A stretch of 64,000 bases of DNA, taken from NCBI RefSeq assembly GCF_040654195.1, contig NZ_JBFAHM010000009.1, positions 1-64,000 of the forward strand, in the 5' to 3' direction. The notes beneath the pieces are model-generated. The model was not told the origin of the DNA. It worked only from the letters and a program-made list of their open reading frames with translations, and did no database searches. The position numbers and the translations under genes are program-made. The first letter of the stretch is position 1, and the number at the start of each line of letters is the position of its first letter. Source of the DNA: Hamadaea sp013361475. GTDB taxonomy: Bacteria; Actinomycetota; Actinomycetes; Mycobacteriales; Micromonosporaceae. This document shows positions 8,505 to 17,730 of the stretch, piece after piece.

Positions 8505-8608
8505 CTCGGCGGTGCGGACACTTCGCGTAGCAACGCGGCGACCTCCTCGGGCAACGGTCGCACCGGCGCGACGTCGGCGAGCGCTCGATCGAGCAGGGTG
8601 CGATTCAC
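8500..8608 (-). pseudogene. HD-domain protein, 5' fragment
   Basis: It starts at GTG 8608 (or ATG 8629) and reads NRTLLDRALADVAPVRPLPE, then EVAALLREVSAPPRL, before running into the element's right end, where the frame goes astray (SAYRSTYTDAYATMC). This is the missing N-terminus of the HD gene whose remainder is at 3940-4429. Confidence 0.8.
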
Positions 8609-8790
8609 CGCGCCAGGGTAGCCGCACATGTCCGCGGTTCCCACCTCGAACAAAGATGTGCTCGCAGGCCATCGACAACCATGCCCAAGTCTGGTTCGGG
8701 GATTGCAGGACGTTTCATTGAGGTCAAGCAACGGCGAAGGACACTCAGTCTTGCCTCAATGCTGCCGGCGCCTACCTCGAGTGATCGTGA

Positions 8791-9246
8791 CTACTCCTCG
8801 GTAGCGGCGATGTCTTCGGCGAGAGCCGCCAGCGCCGAATCGCACTGGTCGCGGTCGAACAGGAACGGTCCGAACGTCGTGTAGTCGCGGGTCGGCCGGT
8901 GGGGCTGTTCGAAGTCGTTCCATACCACCAGGTTCCCGGTCGGCGTGATCCGGGTCATGAGCGGCCAGTAGCCAACTTCGCCGCATTCGCAGGCGAGCAC
9001 CGCTGTTTTCGGCCCAAGTCCGGGGTTCTCCCTGCCCAGGAAGTGTTCGTCGAGCGGGCCGTACCGGTAGAAGGCGGGGATGAGGCCGCCGTAGGCGCCG
9101 CCTGCGGGATGCATGCCAGCGTCGAGCTCGAACTGGTCGATCAGGTCGAGTAGCGGCTGGTCGTCGATGGTGGGCACGACGTCGTGGACGCGCCGGTCGG
9201 CAAGCCATCGGACAGTGAACGCGATGACGCGCAGGCCCGTGCTCAC
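8791..9246 (-). CDS. Conserved hypothetical protein with CxC motif
   Basis: 151 residues starting at GTG 9246, which overlaps the TAG stop of the upstream gene by one base. Motif ACECGEVGYWPLMTRI with two Cys is followed by WNDFEQPHRPTRDYTTFGPF, a pattern I associate with small actinobacterial hypotheticals. It is cytosolic, with no membrane segments. The coupled upstream partner is also Cys-rich, so the two may act together. Function unknown. Confidence 0.75.
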   Translation of the reverse strand: MSTGLRVIAFTVRWLADRRVHDVVPTIDDQPLLDLIDQFELDAGMHPAGGAYGGLIPAFYRYGPLDEHFLGRENPGLGPKTAVLACECGEVGYWPLMTRITPTGNLVVWNDFEQPHRPTRDYTTFGPFLFDRDQCDSALAALAEDIAATEE

Positions 9247-9686
9247 TACTGTTCCGAGTTCGGGTGGTGCTCGGTGACCGCGGTCGGATCGAGGCGGATG
9301 TCATGCCAGCTGACCCAGCAGTCGGACTGCTCCGTGGCGATCTCGGCCTCGCAGCCCGCGCAGACCAGATTTGGGCCGTCACATCCATCCAGACGGCAGC
9401 AGCCGTTCAACCGCCGCCGGTCAGGATGCAGGCGCAGCTCGCGCGCATCGTCGGGGTGGACGAGGATCGTCAAGGCAGGGCCGGCCGACACCAGTAGCTT
9501 CGGATTGGCGGCGGTCGGCTTGAAAGGCGGCCCGAATCGGTCGGGGTCATGGGCGAAGGCACCCGGCGTCATCCGGGACGGTGCCGGGGTGCGGTCGTCG
9601 CGGACTGCGGGCTCGTCCGGGAACGGAATCTCGCTCACGTCGCCGGTTACCACCGCTCCGCAGGTGCCGCAGAAAAACACCGTCAT
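9246..9686 (-). CDS. Hypothetical zinc-ribbon-like protein
   Basis: 146 residues from ATG 9686 (MTVFFCGTCGAVVTG). A CxxC pair at the N-terminus and a C-terminal cluster (GCCRLDGCDGPNLVCAGCEAE) suggest two metal-binding knuckles. The frame opens further upstream but without family-like sequence. The stop is TAG, whose last base is shared with the GTG start of the next gene, implying co-translation. Function unknown. Confidence 0.75.
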   Translation of the reverse strand: MTVFFCGTCGAVVTGDVSEIPFPDEPAVRDDRTPAPSRMTPGAFAHDPDRFGPPFKPTAANPKLLVSAGPALTILVHPDDARELRLHPDRRRLNGCCRLDGCDGPNLVCAGCEAEIATEQSDCWVSWHDIRLDPTAVTEHHPNSEQ

Positions 9687-9759
9687 GGTGTGAAGGATGC
9701 CGGGCGGGGATCGGACGGCTGATCCTCGTGGAGATGACTTCGGTATACAGGCATGCGGC

Positions 9760-10389
9760 TCAGACCAGGTCCCGCCAGAATTCGACAGTCGCCTGCGGCT
9801 GGCACGGCCCCTCGCCGGGACCCTGGCGGCCGAACTCACGATCGATGTAATCGGCCAGGTTCAAGCCGTAGTAGATGATGTCGGTCTGCCACATCGACAG
9901 CACAGGGTGACCGGACAGCCCACACCCGGCGGGCAGGTAGCGGTGCCCGTATACCGGCACCATCGGCGGCACCTGGGCGAGCATTCGCGTCGCGGTCACC
10001 ACGGCCTCGACCGTGTCCTGAGGGCGGGGGTCCCAGCTTTCATACCAGAAGCTGTTGTGCTCGACGTCGAACAGGACACCCTCGATGGGCCAGTTCAGCG
10101 CCGCGCGCAGCTGGTCGCGGTCGGCGCGACGCCAGTCCGGCCAAGGCTCAGCATGCGCGTAGAAGACTCCGGGCTCTCGTGGCTCGGGCCGGGTGTTCAC
10201 CGGAAGCCCGGCGGTCAGGAAGGCTCTGTGGTCGTCGGCGAACCGGAACCCGAACTCCTGCTCGATCTCGTCGAACTCCGCATCGGTCAGACCCGGGTCG
10301 ATCGCGCACACGGACCGCAGTCGCAGACGACGCATGGCCTCACGACCGAGCCGCTCGCTGTTGTCGTCGACCTGGTCAACCGTTGTCAC
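9760..10389 (-). CDS. SMI1/KNR4-type (SUKH) protein
   Basis: 209 residues from GTG 10389; ATG 10335 is an alternative giving 191. The segment GLTDAEFDEIEQEFGFRFADDHRAFLTAGLP is the SUKH-fold entry helix and strand. The later part, GVLFDVEHNSFWYESWDPRP then VPVYGHRYLPAGCGLSGHPV, is typical of actinobacterial SMI1-like proteins. SUKH proteins often act as immunity proteins against polymorphic toxins, but many are stand-alone, and no toxin gene is evident next to this one. The role is inferred from family only. Confidence 0.8.
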   Translation of the reverse strand: MTTVDQVDDNSERLGREAMRRLRLRSVCAIDPGLTDAEFDEIEQEFGFRFADDHRAFLTAGLPVNTRPEPREPGVFYAHAEPWPDWRRADRDQLRAALNWPIEGVLFDVEHNSFWYESWDPRPQDTVEAVVTATRMLAQVPPMVPVYGHRYLPAGCGLSGHPVLSMWQTDIIYYGLNLADYIDREFGRQGPGEGPCQPQATVEFWRDLV

Positions 10390-10515
10390 GAGGCGGGACT
10401 CTACCTCGCTGCTTGTCGCGGCTCGATCCGGTTTCGCGTGCGGCGGCTCGCGATCGTTCGCACCGACGGCGAAATCGTGTGAACTGGGCGTCCCGCCACC
10501 CCGATAATCGGCCCC

Positions 10516-11196
10516 GTGAGCTTCGGAACCTACGCCCGCCGTGTCCGCGACACGGCCCGTCCCTACGCCGAGCGGTACAGCGCGCTCAGGTGCGCGGTGA
10601 GCATGTACTGCCCTGTCGGGTTCACCGCGACCTGGTCCTGGCTGAGCATCACAGGCGACCTCAGGCGCGATGATGCGGCGTTGATGGCGGCACTGGACCG
10701 GGTGGAACTCAGCCGCGACGTGTGGCTCGCGGAGATGAGCGCTTTCGCCAGCCGGCGCCGTGCGGAAAAGAATGAGCACCGACGAACGCCCACCCAAGAG
10801 GAGCGGCGATACCTGTACCGATGGCGCTGGCCGGGACCAGACGGACATGCGGTGACGCTTCACACCGTCGAGAACGTCTGGACCGACCACCGCACCGCCC
10901 CCTTCCCGCCCGTACCACCAGCGCAAAAGGGCGACCTCGTCCTGCTGGATGCCACCGTGGCTGGCCACATTTCGACGTACCTGCACAACGGTCAGTTAGA
11001 TCCGCCGTCAGCCCACGCGCTTCTACGCTGCCTGACCGGCTTGCACAAGGCTCTCCGCCTCCTCGGCTATCCCAGCGGCCACCACGGTGCCTTCCAATAC
11101 TTCCGTCGGCTGCTGAAGATGTCGGAGATGGTCGTCAACGACGTCCTGCCGCTCGACGTCGCCGCACCCCGACCGGTCAGCACGGTTTCGTCATGA
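10516..11196 (+). CDS. Hypothetical protein
   Basis: 226 residues from GTG 10516. No recognisable family. Mixed helical protein with basic patches (SRRRAEKNEHRRTPTQEERRYLYRW) and a His-containing middle (PDGHAVTLHTVENVWTDHRT). Its stop overlaps the ATG of the next gene (ATGA at 11193-11196), so the two form a translationally coupled pair divergent from the SMI1 gene. Confidence 0.7.
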   Translation: MSFGTYARRVRDTARPYAERYSALRCAVSMYCPVGFTATWSWLSITGDLRRDDAALMAALDRVELSRDVWLAEMSAFASRRRAEKNEHRRTPTQEERRYLYRWRWPGPDGHAVTLHTVENVWTDHRTAPFPPVPPAQKGDLVLLDATVAGHISTYLHNGQLDPPSAHALLRCLTGLHKALRLLGYPSGHHGAFQYFRRLLKMSEMVVNDVLPLDVAAPRPVSTVSS

Positions 11197-11495
11197 CGGC
11201 TGAGCGGGTACGTGCACGCTGGCCTGTCCTGGGCGCCCAGATTGAGAGCGCACTCCACGCGGCCGGCGAGCTGGCACTGGCGGCGACTCTGGAAGATTTG
11301 AGCGTCCTTGACATGTGCTCCTGCCAGGACGACTTCTGCCAGAGCTTCCGCACCGCGCCACCACCAGATGGCGCGTACGGGCGAGGCCATCGATGCATCC
11401 CCCTCGACGCGCCCTGGCCGGGCTACCTGGTCTTGGACGTCGTCCACGAAGAGATCATGTATGTCGAGGTGCTCTACCGAGCCCCACTTGACTGA
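11193..11495 (+). CDS. Small hypothetical protein
   Basis: 100 residues from ATG 11193. The Cys-containing segment SVLDMCSCQDDFCQSFRT, then RCIPLDAPWPGYLVLDVVHEEIMYVEVLYRAPLD, gives a compact alpha/beta protein. Coupled to the preceding gene by ATGA. I recognise the overall pattern as a conserved actinomycete hypothetical; function unknown. Confidence 0.7.
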   Translation: MTAERVRARWPVLGAQIESALHAAGELALAATLEDLSVLDMCSCQDDFCQSFRTAPPPDGAYGRGHRCIPLDAPWPGYLVLDVVHEEIMYVEVLYRAPLD

Positions 11496-11657
11496 ACGCC
11501 AAGATGAGGCCCGAGCTGAAGTCGACGCCGACACGCTGCAGAAGAGAGCGCTCGGAGCGCCACCGACAAGTCCCGGAGCAGGCGGCTCCGGGACTGTGGG
11601 TGCGGATGAGATTAAGCAGGTGCGGACCTATATCGACGGTGGTACGGTCTTTGCTTC

Positions 11658-13411
11658 GTGGCCGTCGATATCGTCAATGATCCCGCGCCGTTGCCCGCCG
11701 ATGATGAGTGGTCGCTGCTGAGGCTGCCCTACGTGTTCTCCCAAGACGGGCTACTGAGCACTGAGGATTTCATCAAGCAGGCCAAGGAACGCGGCATCAC
11801 CGTGTCGCTGGAGCAGCTGGCGCAACTACACGAAGTGGGTCTGCTGAATCCGCTGTACCTGGTCGTAGACGAGATTGATGAGGCACGTCGGGTAGATGGC
11901 GCAGGACTCTATGCCGCAGCGACCAACCCGAGGGGCCGCACCTTCGCCGCCGCCCGCGAGGGCCGCCTGCGAATCCCGGCGGAGGATGGCTACGACGTTC
12001 GGTGGCCTTTCAAGCGGCCGGCTGGACTCGACCTTGAAGAGGGCCCCTTCTGGTGGAACGGTTACATCTACTCGCCGTGGCAGCTGCTCGACCTGGCACA
12101 TGAACTCAACGAATACGAGTTCATCAAAGCGGGGTGGGCAAAAGTGCCGCATCCGGAACGACAGCAACGGCGTCGTCATCTGACCTGCGTACTAGCTGCC
12201 CTCGCAACGCGTTATCTGCCTGGGATTCTCGGCCAGATGAACCTTCCCGACCTGGGCGAGCGGGAAGAGCTACACCGCTACCGCGGGTCCATCGACGTCC
12301 AGCAATTGGTGCAGGCGGCAGGGTTCGACGCCACACGCCTGGCCGGTGAAGCCGACATGCTACTGCTTCACGCGCACAACGAGCCCTTGGCCAAATGGTT
12401 GCCGCTGATCCGTCACGCGGGCTACCGCGGCTGGTCGCAGCTACGCGGTGAACCGCTGCACGCGATCTGGCAGCGCATCGCTGCGGAGATTTTGCTCCGG
12501 GCACACGAGGATCTGGCCGCCACAGGCGTGCTTGAACCGCTGCCGGATCTGACCGGCTCGAACTGGCACAGCGCGCAACACGACCGGCTGACGCCTCGGT
12601 ACGTCGAGGCGCAAACCCTGGACCGAGCCCTTGCCGAGCTGGGCTTGTCGCCTCATCCGAAAGTGATCCTGCTCGTAGAGGGCGAGACCGAGCTGGAACA
12701 TGTGCCAAAACTGCTGGCCGAGTTTGGTTTGGGCAAGCCGCAGGACGTACGAGTGCAGCGGACCAAGGGCTCTAAGAAGATCAACGCACACCTGATCGCC
12801 CGCTACGGCGTAACACCCAGAGTTGGCCGCCCGATCGGCGTCAAGCAGGGCTGGTTTCTTGACGCATCACTCACCTCCCTAGTGATCGCCATGGACCCTG
12901 AGCATGAGTTCACCACCCAGGAGAGCCGCGACGAGGTCCGCCGCAAACTGCAAGTCGCGATCCGCGAGGAGGTGGAGTACCAGGACGCCACCATCAGCCA
13001 GGAGGAACTGGATGCGCTTGTACAGGTGCGCGTCTGGGGTGATCACAGCTACGAGCTCGCCAACTTCACCGACGACGAACTCGTGCCAGCACTGACGCTA
13101 CTGGCCCACCAGCGTCACAACCGTGCGGTGGAAGAACCGGATTGGGAACTGCGCGTGCGCGCCGAGCTTCAGTCGGCCCGTGAAGCGCACCAGGACATCA
13201 AGGTCGCGATGGGAAAATCCGCCTCGGTGACGACAAGACCGGGCTGGCGCAGATTCTGTGGCCGGTGCTGCGCGCGAAATGCGAACTCGAACTTGCGGTC
13301 GGTACCCGGGCAACGCCCGTCCTCGACCTCATCCTGGAGGTACAGCGGCTTGTTGCCAGGCTCAGCGGCGTCTTCGCGCTCGCAGGAGAACCTTCATCCG
13401 AGACCACATGA
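11658..13411 (+). pseudogene. TOPRIM-domain protein (OLD-nuclease-like), frameshifted near 3' end
   Basis: Starts at GTG 11658. Residues about 336-345 (VILLVEGETELEHVPKLL) and 409-415 (VIAMDPEHE) are the TOPRIM Glu and DxE-type acidic motifs found in OLD-family nucleases and topoisomerases. No ATPase domain is fused, so an associated function is open. At 13214-13217 (GGGAAAATCC) the good frame shifts by -1: the original frame degenerates into Arg/Ser-rich sequence ending at 13481, while the -1 frame continues as IRLGDDKTGLAQILWPVLRA and stops naturally at 13409-13411. One A missing from a 5-A run explains it; programmed -1 frameshifting on the A-run is less likely but possible. Without the shift the product would be about 584 residues. 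Confidence 0.75.
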
Positions 13412-13499
13412 TCCAGTAAGGCGGACGCTGCCACTTGCTAGCGGGTGCGCCCTCGACCGCACCGTAGCCGTCGAGGTTTAGCGAGATCAACCCGATGTC

Positions 13500-14009
13500 T
13501 CATTGTGCCGCGCCCTCGCCCGGTTCACGGGTCAGGCCCTCGACGAACGTTCGGAAGTCGGCCGCCAGGTGCTGTTCCTGGTCGAGTTCGGTGTCGAACC
13601 AGGTGACCGACGGCTCGCCATCCGGGCCGCATCCGCGGTAGTCCAACGCGATCCACCAATGCCCGTCACCGGTCAGCAGCACCAGCGGTGACGGCAGGCC
13701 CCACTCTTGCACGAGGTACGGCGTGTCGAGCAGCGAAAGGGTGCCCTCAGCCGTGCCGATCCCCACCAGGGTGTCGAACGGCACATGGCTATCACTCCAT
13801 GACGTTGGCTGCGTGGTCGGGAATGAGCTCCATGCATCCGCTACGCACCCGCCGTTCTGCACCAGCAGCAGTTCAAGCAGCGCGGACGGCAGACGTACTC
13901 CGAGAATGCCTTCCGCGTCAACGACCATCTCGTCGGTCAACGGCAGCCGAACACCGACGGTGGAGTCGCTCCAGAACGTCTCCTTCACCTGCTCGAATCG
14001 CACCACCAC
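13500..14009 (-). CDS. SMI1/KNR4-type (SUKH) protein
   Basis: About 169 residues from GTG 14009 (VVVRFEQVKETFW); ATG 14066 would add 19 unconvincing residues. The pattern VKETFWSDSTVGVRLPLTDE, AEGILGVRLPSALLELLLVQNGG and LTGDGHWWIALDYRGCGPDGEPSV is a classic bacterial SMI1/KNR4 protein. Second SUKH protein in 5 kb, facing the TOPRIM gene tail to tail. An immunity role is possible, but no cognate toxin is visible. Confidence 0.85.
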   Translation of the reverse strand: MVVRFEQVKETFWSDSTVGVRLPLTDEMVVDAEGILGVRLPSALLELLLVQNGGCVADAWSSFPTTQPTSWSDSHVPFDTLVGIGTAEGTLSLLDTPYLVQEWGLPSPLVLLTGDGHWWIALDYRGCGPDGEPSVTWFDTELDQEQHLAADFRTFVEGLTREPGEGAAQ

Positions 14010-14119
14010 GGCATCGTACGGTGCTCTACATCCATTGCGGCAGAACATCACCGCCTCGGGCGGCACCGCCCAAGCCAGTTCCCGACCACCCCCACCCGCA
14101 GCCGCGTTAGCCTGCCCAG

Positions 14120-14714
14120 ATGCGATACCTCAGCGAGTCATTCGCGGTCGGCGCCCTGCGCCGGTCGGCGTCGATCGAGCAGTTCCTCGGCCCGGCTTTC
14201 CACGACGGCCGTCGAGGCATCCGCTGGGGTTTCGATCGAGCCTCGCCGCAACGGCCACTATGCGATCGTGCTCTACCTCAGCTGGGACGTCGGCGGTGAA
14301 CACCTGCAGGACCTCTTGGAGTTCCCGCCGCTGGATCTCGATGCCCAAAGCGATGGCAACGTCCTCGCCGAGGTCGACGACGCTGTTGAAGCCATCCGCA
14401 TCGCCGAACAGCTCACTGACGCCGTGCGGGAGCGGTGGGCGAACTTCGGCGTCGCCACCGAGGACTACCTCGACTATGTGAGGTCGGGGCGGCTGCCTGA
14501 CCCGCTCACCAAACATGCCGCAATCGAGGTGGTGCGCACGCTGGTGGCCTCCGGTGGCGGCGACGAACGAACGGTCTCCTGGCTGCTGGACGGCCTTGCG
14601 CGCCGAACGGGATGCCTGCATATCACCGACATGATCTACTGGCCCTCCGACCGCTTCCGGACCGCCGAGGAGATCATCGATCACGTCTGGTCCTGCACGC
14701 CGATAGCCCTGTAG
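14120..14714 (+). pseudogene. Conserved hypothetical protein with one-base frameshift
   Basis: The N-terminus from ATG 14120 reads MRYLSESFAVGALRRSASIE then QFLGPAFHDGRRGIRW. At GGGG 14226-14229 the frame must change by one base to continue as VSIEPRRNGHYAIVLYLSWD and on to the TAG at 14714. Deleting one G restores a protein of about 197 residues ending in CLHITDMIYWPSDRFRTAEE. Taken alone the downstream part is a 148-residue frame from GTG 14268. Family unknown. The lesion is in a homopolymer, so a sequencing error is a real alternative to decay. Confidence 0.7.
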
Positions 14715-14886
14715 CCTGCGGCAGCCTCAACGACGAACTGCCGGAGCGGTCACCGGCCGCGTGATGCTCTCCGTCCACATCGCGACCTGGCAGCCCGTTC
14801 AGGTGACATCCGAGTCATCCACGTCATGCGCGGCCGACCTCGCTGTCTTCGTCCATGAGGCAGCGACCAAGGTGGAGGTGACGGCG

Positions 14887-16416
14887 ATGAACACGGTGCT
14901 CGACCACTCTGACGTCGACGTGCTCGGCTCATGGGCGGCCACGAGGACACAGAGGGTCCGCCTCTACGGCCGCGTGGGCGCGGCCGGTTTGCGGTTCGCG
15001 TTCTACGGCCGCGTATCCACAGAGGATTATCAGGATCCGGTGACTTCACGACGCTGGCAGGTCGACTCCGCCGCCGAGTGCGTTGCGGGACGGGGCCGGA
15101 TCACGGCCGAGTTCTTCGACATCGGCTACTCCCGCGAAATTGCCTGGTCCGACCGACCGGAAGCCGCCCGTCTCCTCGCGGCGATCACCTACCCGGACCG
15201 CGGGTTCGACGCGATCGTCGTCGGCGAGTACGCGCGAGCGTTCTACGGCACTCAAGCCTTCCATCTCGCGCCGCTGCTGCGCGAACACGGCGTGCAGCTG
15301 TGGCTGCCGGAAGTCGACGGGCCGGTCGACCTGGCCAGCCCGACGCATCAGGCGCTGCTTCTCATGCTGGGCGCCCAGTCCAGACAAGAGGTGCAACGAG
15401 CCAGGTTCCGCACTACCGCGGCCATGCAGGCACAGGCCCGTGAGCAGGGCCGCCACCTCGGCGGCCGGCCACCGTACGGGTATCGCGTTGCCGACGCCGG
15501 ACCACACCCCAACCGAGCGGACGCGGCGTATGGTCGGCGCCTGCACCGCCTGGAGCCCGACCCGGCCACCGCACCATGGGTGAAGTGGATCTTCGCCCAG
15601 CGGCTCGACGGCCGCAGCATCGCCGGGATCGCCAGGATGCTCAACGAGATGGGCGTGCCGTGCCCGTCGGCGGTCGACCGCAAACGCAACCGGCACCGAC
15701 CGGGAAACGCGTGGCACCTGCGTACCGTCGCCCAGATCCTGGCCAACCCGCGCTACACCGGCCGCCAGGTATGGAACCGGCAACAGACCAACCGTCAATC
15801 GACCGACGACATCGTCCCCGGTGTCGCGGGAGTACGGAAACTGACCGCCTCGCATGGGTGGGTGATCTCGGACAAGCCGGCCCACGAGTGCATCGTGACG
15901 GAGGCCGACTTCGTCGCCGCACAGAACGTCAGCGCGCAGAACCGGCCAGCCGACGGCAGCAGCCGGACCTACCTGCTGGCAGGGCTCCTGCGATGCGGGA
16001 TCTGCAAGCGCAGCATGCAATCGCACCTGAGCCACGGCAACCCGGCCTACCGCTGCCGCCACGGCCACACCAGCGCCCACACCGCCGCGATGCGCCAGGC
16101 CCGGAACCTCTACCTGCGCGAGGACGTCATCCTCGGCCGCATCCTCGCCCAGCTGGGGAGCATCACCAGCTCGAACGCCGGCATCCGTCAAGAGATCGCG
16201 AAGCTACAGAAGCACCGAGGCGCAGCAGAGCTCATCACGTTCGTGCGCACCCATAACATCGTGATCGAATGCCGTGCGACGAGCGTGTCGCTCGAGGCCG
16301 ATCACGAGAAGCTGATCATCGTCAGCGCTCACGCCAACGCCCAAAATCAGGAGGTGAGGATCCCGCGGCAGCGCATCCAGCAGCAGAAACAGAAGCGAGG
16401 CATCGTCAACAACTGA
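14887..16416 (+). CDS. Large serine recombinase
   Basis: 509 residues from ATG 14887, with GGTGGAGG 8 nt upstream. The resolvase/invertase domain starts with FAFYGRVSTEDYQD; S44 is the nucleophile with the flanking Arg present. VVGEYARAFYG and LGAQSRQEVQRARFRT complete the catalytic domain. A recombinase domain follows (about 190-345, GGRPPYGYR, GIARMLNEMGVPCPS, ILANPRYTGRQVW), then a zinc ribbon (C370, C373, C390, H394). The C-terminal coiled-coil region is short for the family. Such enzymes integrate and excise phages and mobile islands between short att sites. The gene is intact and followed at once by a terminator and a tRNA-like remnant, which may mark the element's edge. Confidence 0.92.
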   Translation: MNTVLDHSDVDVLGSWAATRTQRVRLYGRVGAAGLRFAFYGRVSTEDYQDPVTSRRWQVDSAAECVAGRGRITAEFFDIGYSREIAWSDRPEAARLLAAITYPDRGFDAIVVGEYARAFYGTQAFHLAPLLREHGVQLWLPEVDGPVDLASPTHQALLLMLGAQSRQEVQRARFRTTAAMQAQAREQGRHLGGRPPYGYRVADAGPHPNRADAAYGRRLHRLEPDPATAPWVKWIFAQRLDGRSIAGIARMLNEMGVPCPSAVDRKRNRHRPGNAWHLRTVAQILANPRYTGRQVWNRQQTNRQSTDDIVPGVAGVRKLTASHGWVISDKPAHECIVTEADFVAAQNVSAQNRPADGSSRTYLLAGLLRCGICKRSMQSHLSHGNPAYRCRHGHTSAHTAAMRQARNLYLREDVILGRILAQLGSITSSNAGIRQEIAKLQKHRGAAELITFVRTHNIVIECRATSVSLEADHEKLIIVSAHANAQNQEVRIPRQRIQQQKQKRGIVNN

Positions 16417-16424
16417 TGCCTCGC
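16395..16424 (+). terminator. Intrinsic-type terminator of the serine recombinase
   Basis: Perfect 10-bp inverted repeat GCGAGGCATC / GATGCCTCGC with a 10-nt loop that contains the end of the coding sequence; the stop codon lies at the base of the 3' arm. Only a weak TTT follows, as is common in GC-rich genomes. Confidence 0.7.
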
Positions 16425-16435
16425 GGGACTTTGCG

Positions 16436-16486
16436 TGTCCGAGGGGGGACTTGAACCCCCACGGCCACTGCCACCCGCGGGTGGCA
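16436..16486 (-). tRNA. tRNA-Leu-like 3' fragment, candidate attachment-site remnant
   Basis: Minus strand: a T-arm of 5 bp GGGGG/CCCCC around TTCAAGT at 16444-16460, and a 3' acceptor strand CTCGGACA at 16436-16443, as in the 3' end of actinobacterial tRNA-Leu. Where the variable arm should be there is a perfect 18-bp palindrome (16469-16486). A matching 5' acceptor strand (GTCCGAG) and an anticodon arm are not found upstream, so it is not a complete tRNA. Directly beyond a recombinase gene, such a fragment is usually an att-site duplicate, though serine recombinases seldom use tRNA genes. Confidence 0.45.
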
Positions 16487-16582
16487 TGTGTTCATGTGGA
16501 GCAGTCTACCGGTTGACCTGCAACGATTCCATGCGGTCTCTACATTAGAGTTTCGGCTCGCCGATCTGGCTAGGGTATCGAC

Positions 16583-17011
16583 ATGGAACGGCTGGGATTC
16601 GCATCGCTGCACGAGTTGAACGAGGAAGTGCCGGATCACGATCATTGGTCGACAGTCGACAACCTCGCTGTGCTTCATTCGGCTAGCGATCGTCTTGCAT
16701 GTTGGCGCAAGGAAATGGTGACGCTCGGCGACATCGGGCTTGGATTCCTGATGGACGACCCGGATGCCCTCGATTCTGAGGCGAAGATCGAGAGCATCCG
16801 CCAAACCATCCGCAATGGCGCCCCGCTGCCGGCGATCGTTCTGGTCCACGGTCGAGGCGGGCCGAATGCCAAGTACGCACCGCTGGAGGGACTGCACCGG
16901 TTCAACGCGGTGTACCGCGAGGGCGTGCCGAAGGTCTTCGCGTGGGTCGCGCATATCGCCTGCTGCGGCGGTCCGGTCGCAGATCTCGACGACGATTCGG
17001 GAGCCGCGTAG
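16583..17011 (+). CDS. ParB/sulfiredoxin-like hypothetical protein
   Basis: 142 residues from ATG 16583. The central segment IRNGAPLPAIVLVHGRGGPN then YAPLEGLHRFNAVYREGVPK resembles the ParB N-terminal/Srx fold, in which a D/E-G-x-H-R loop precedes a helix and a V-A-A-type strand; here it is EGLHRF. There is no ParB HTH domain, so it is not a chromosome-partition ParB. Stand-alone versions occur on mobile elements. Function unknown. Confidence 0.6.
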   Translation: MERLGFASLHELNEEVPDHDHWSTVDNLAVLHSASDRLACWRKEMVTLGDIGLGFLMDDPDALDSEAKIESIRQTIRNGAPLPAIVLVHGRGGPNAKYAPLEGLHRFNAVYREGVPKVFAWVAHIACCGGPVADLDDDSGAA

Positions 17012-17348
17012 CGGGGCTGTCGGACGGCAAGGCTATTTGCGGCCCTGCACGCACCGGTCGATATCGTCGCGTATGCATGCCAACGAACCCGCTATCCGAC
17101 ACAGAGTCGCCACTAGCAGTTTGGGCTGAGGGCCCAAGGCGCAGGCGACGCTGACGCCTGCCGATACCGAGCAGGACACAGCGGAGTTGAAGACCGTTTG
17201 GGTTCCAATGTTGAGCTTCGGGCCGACCATGTAGGTCGGCCGGAGTATTCGTCCGAGTTGAACCGACGTCCCCAGCATGTCGGTCGTGTAATTGGCCGGG
17301 TCGGCGGTGCAGAGAAGCCGGGTCCCTCAGAAGCGCCGCCGTCCTATC

Positions 17349-17730
17349 CTCATCGGGATCGCATCCACACCACAACGCTGTTCAACCTGCGGCAAGGGGT
17401 CCGCTATCGCACCTTCGCCCATATCTCCACGTTGGACAGTCCCGAGTACATCTCGTACGCCCAGGAGCTTCACCGCGCCGGCGATACGCACCGGGTCACC
17501 GCTGACCCGATACAGGAGATGATCCTCTAGACAGGAGCCGCGCCTACGTGCCGCTCGTGGACGGAAACCCGTACGCCAGCGCGCTGCGGATCCAGGAGCC
17601 TGGAGTGGTCGCGGCGCTGGTTGACCTGTTCGACTCCGTGTGGCAGCGCAGAATCGATCCCGAGCTGGCCCTGGTCCCGGACGCCACCGAGCAGGACAAG
17701 GAGGTGCGGCCGGCGCCCGCAGGGCGCAGC
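17349..17730 (+). pseudogene. LuxR/TrmB-like transcriptional regulator fragment
   Basis: Two frames together read TTTLFNLRQGVRYRTFAHIS, TLDSPEYISYAQELHRAGDT, HRVTADPIQEMIL, then after a one-base shift at about 17525-17530 DRSRAYVPLVDGNPYASALR and IQEPGVVAALVDLFDSVWQR. This resembles the sensor part of actinobacterial helix-turn-helix regulators whose C-terminal LuxR-type HTH would follow a short linker. Here the sequence ends at about 17715 (EQDKEV) where the HTH should begin, and the DNA passes directly into an MFS fragment on the opposite strand. Lacking N-terminus, HTH and frame, it is inactive. Confidence 0.6.

Noticed and set aside
16436..16520. Complete tRNA gene after the serine recombinase
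   Set aside because: No 5' acceptor strand pairing with CTCGGAC and no anticodon stem; only the T-arm and 3' acceptor strand are present.
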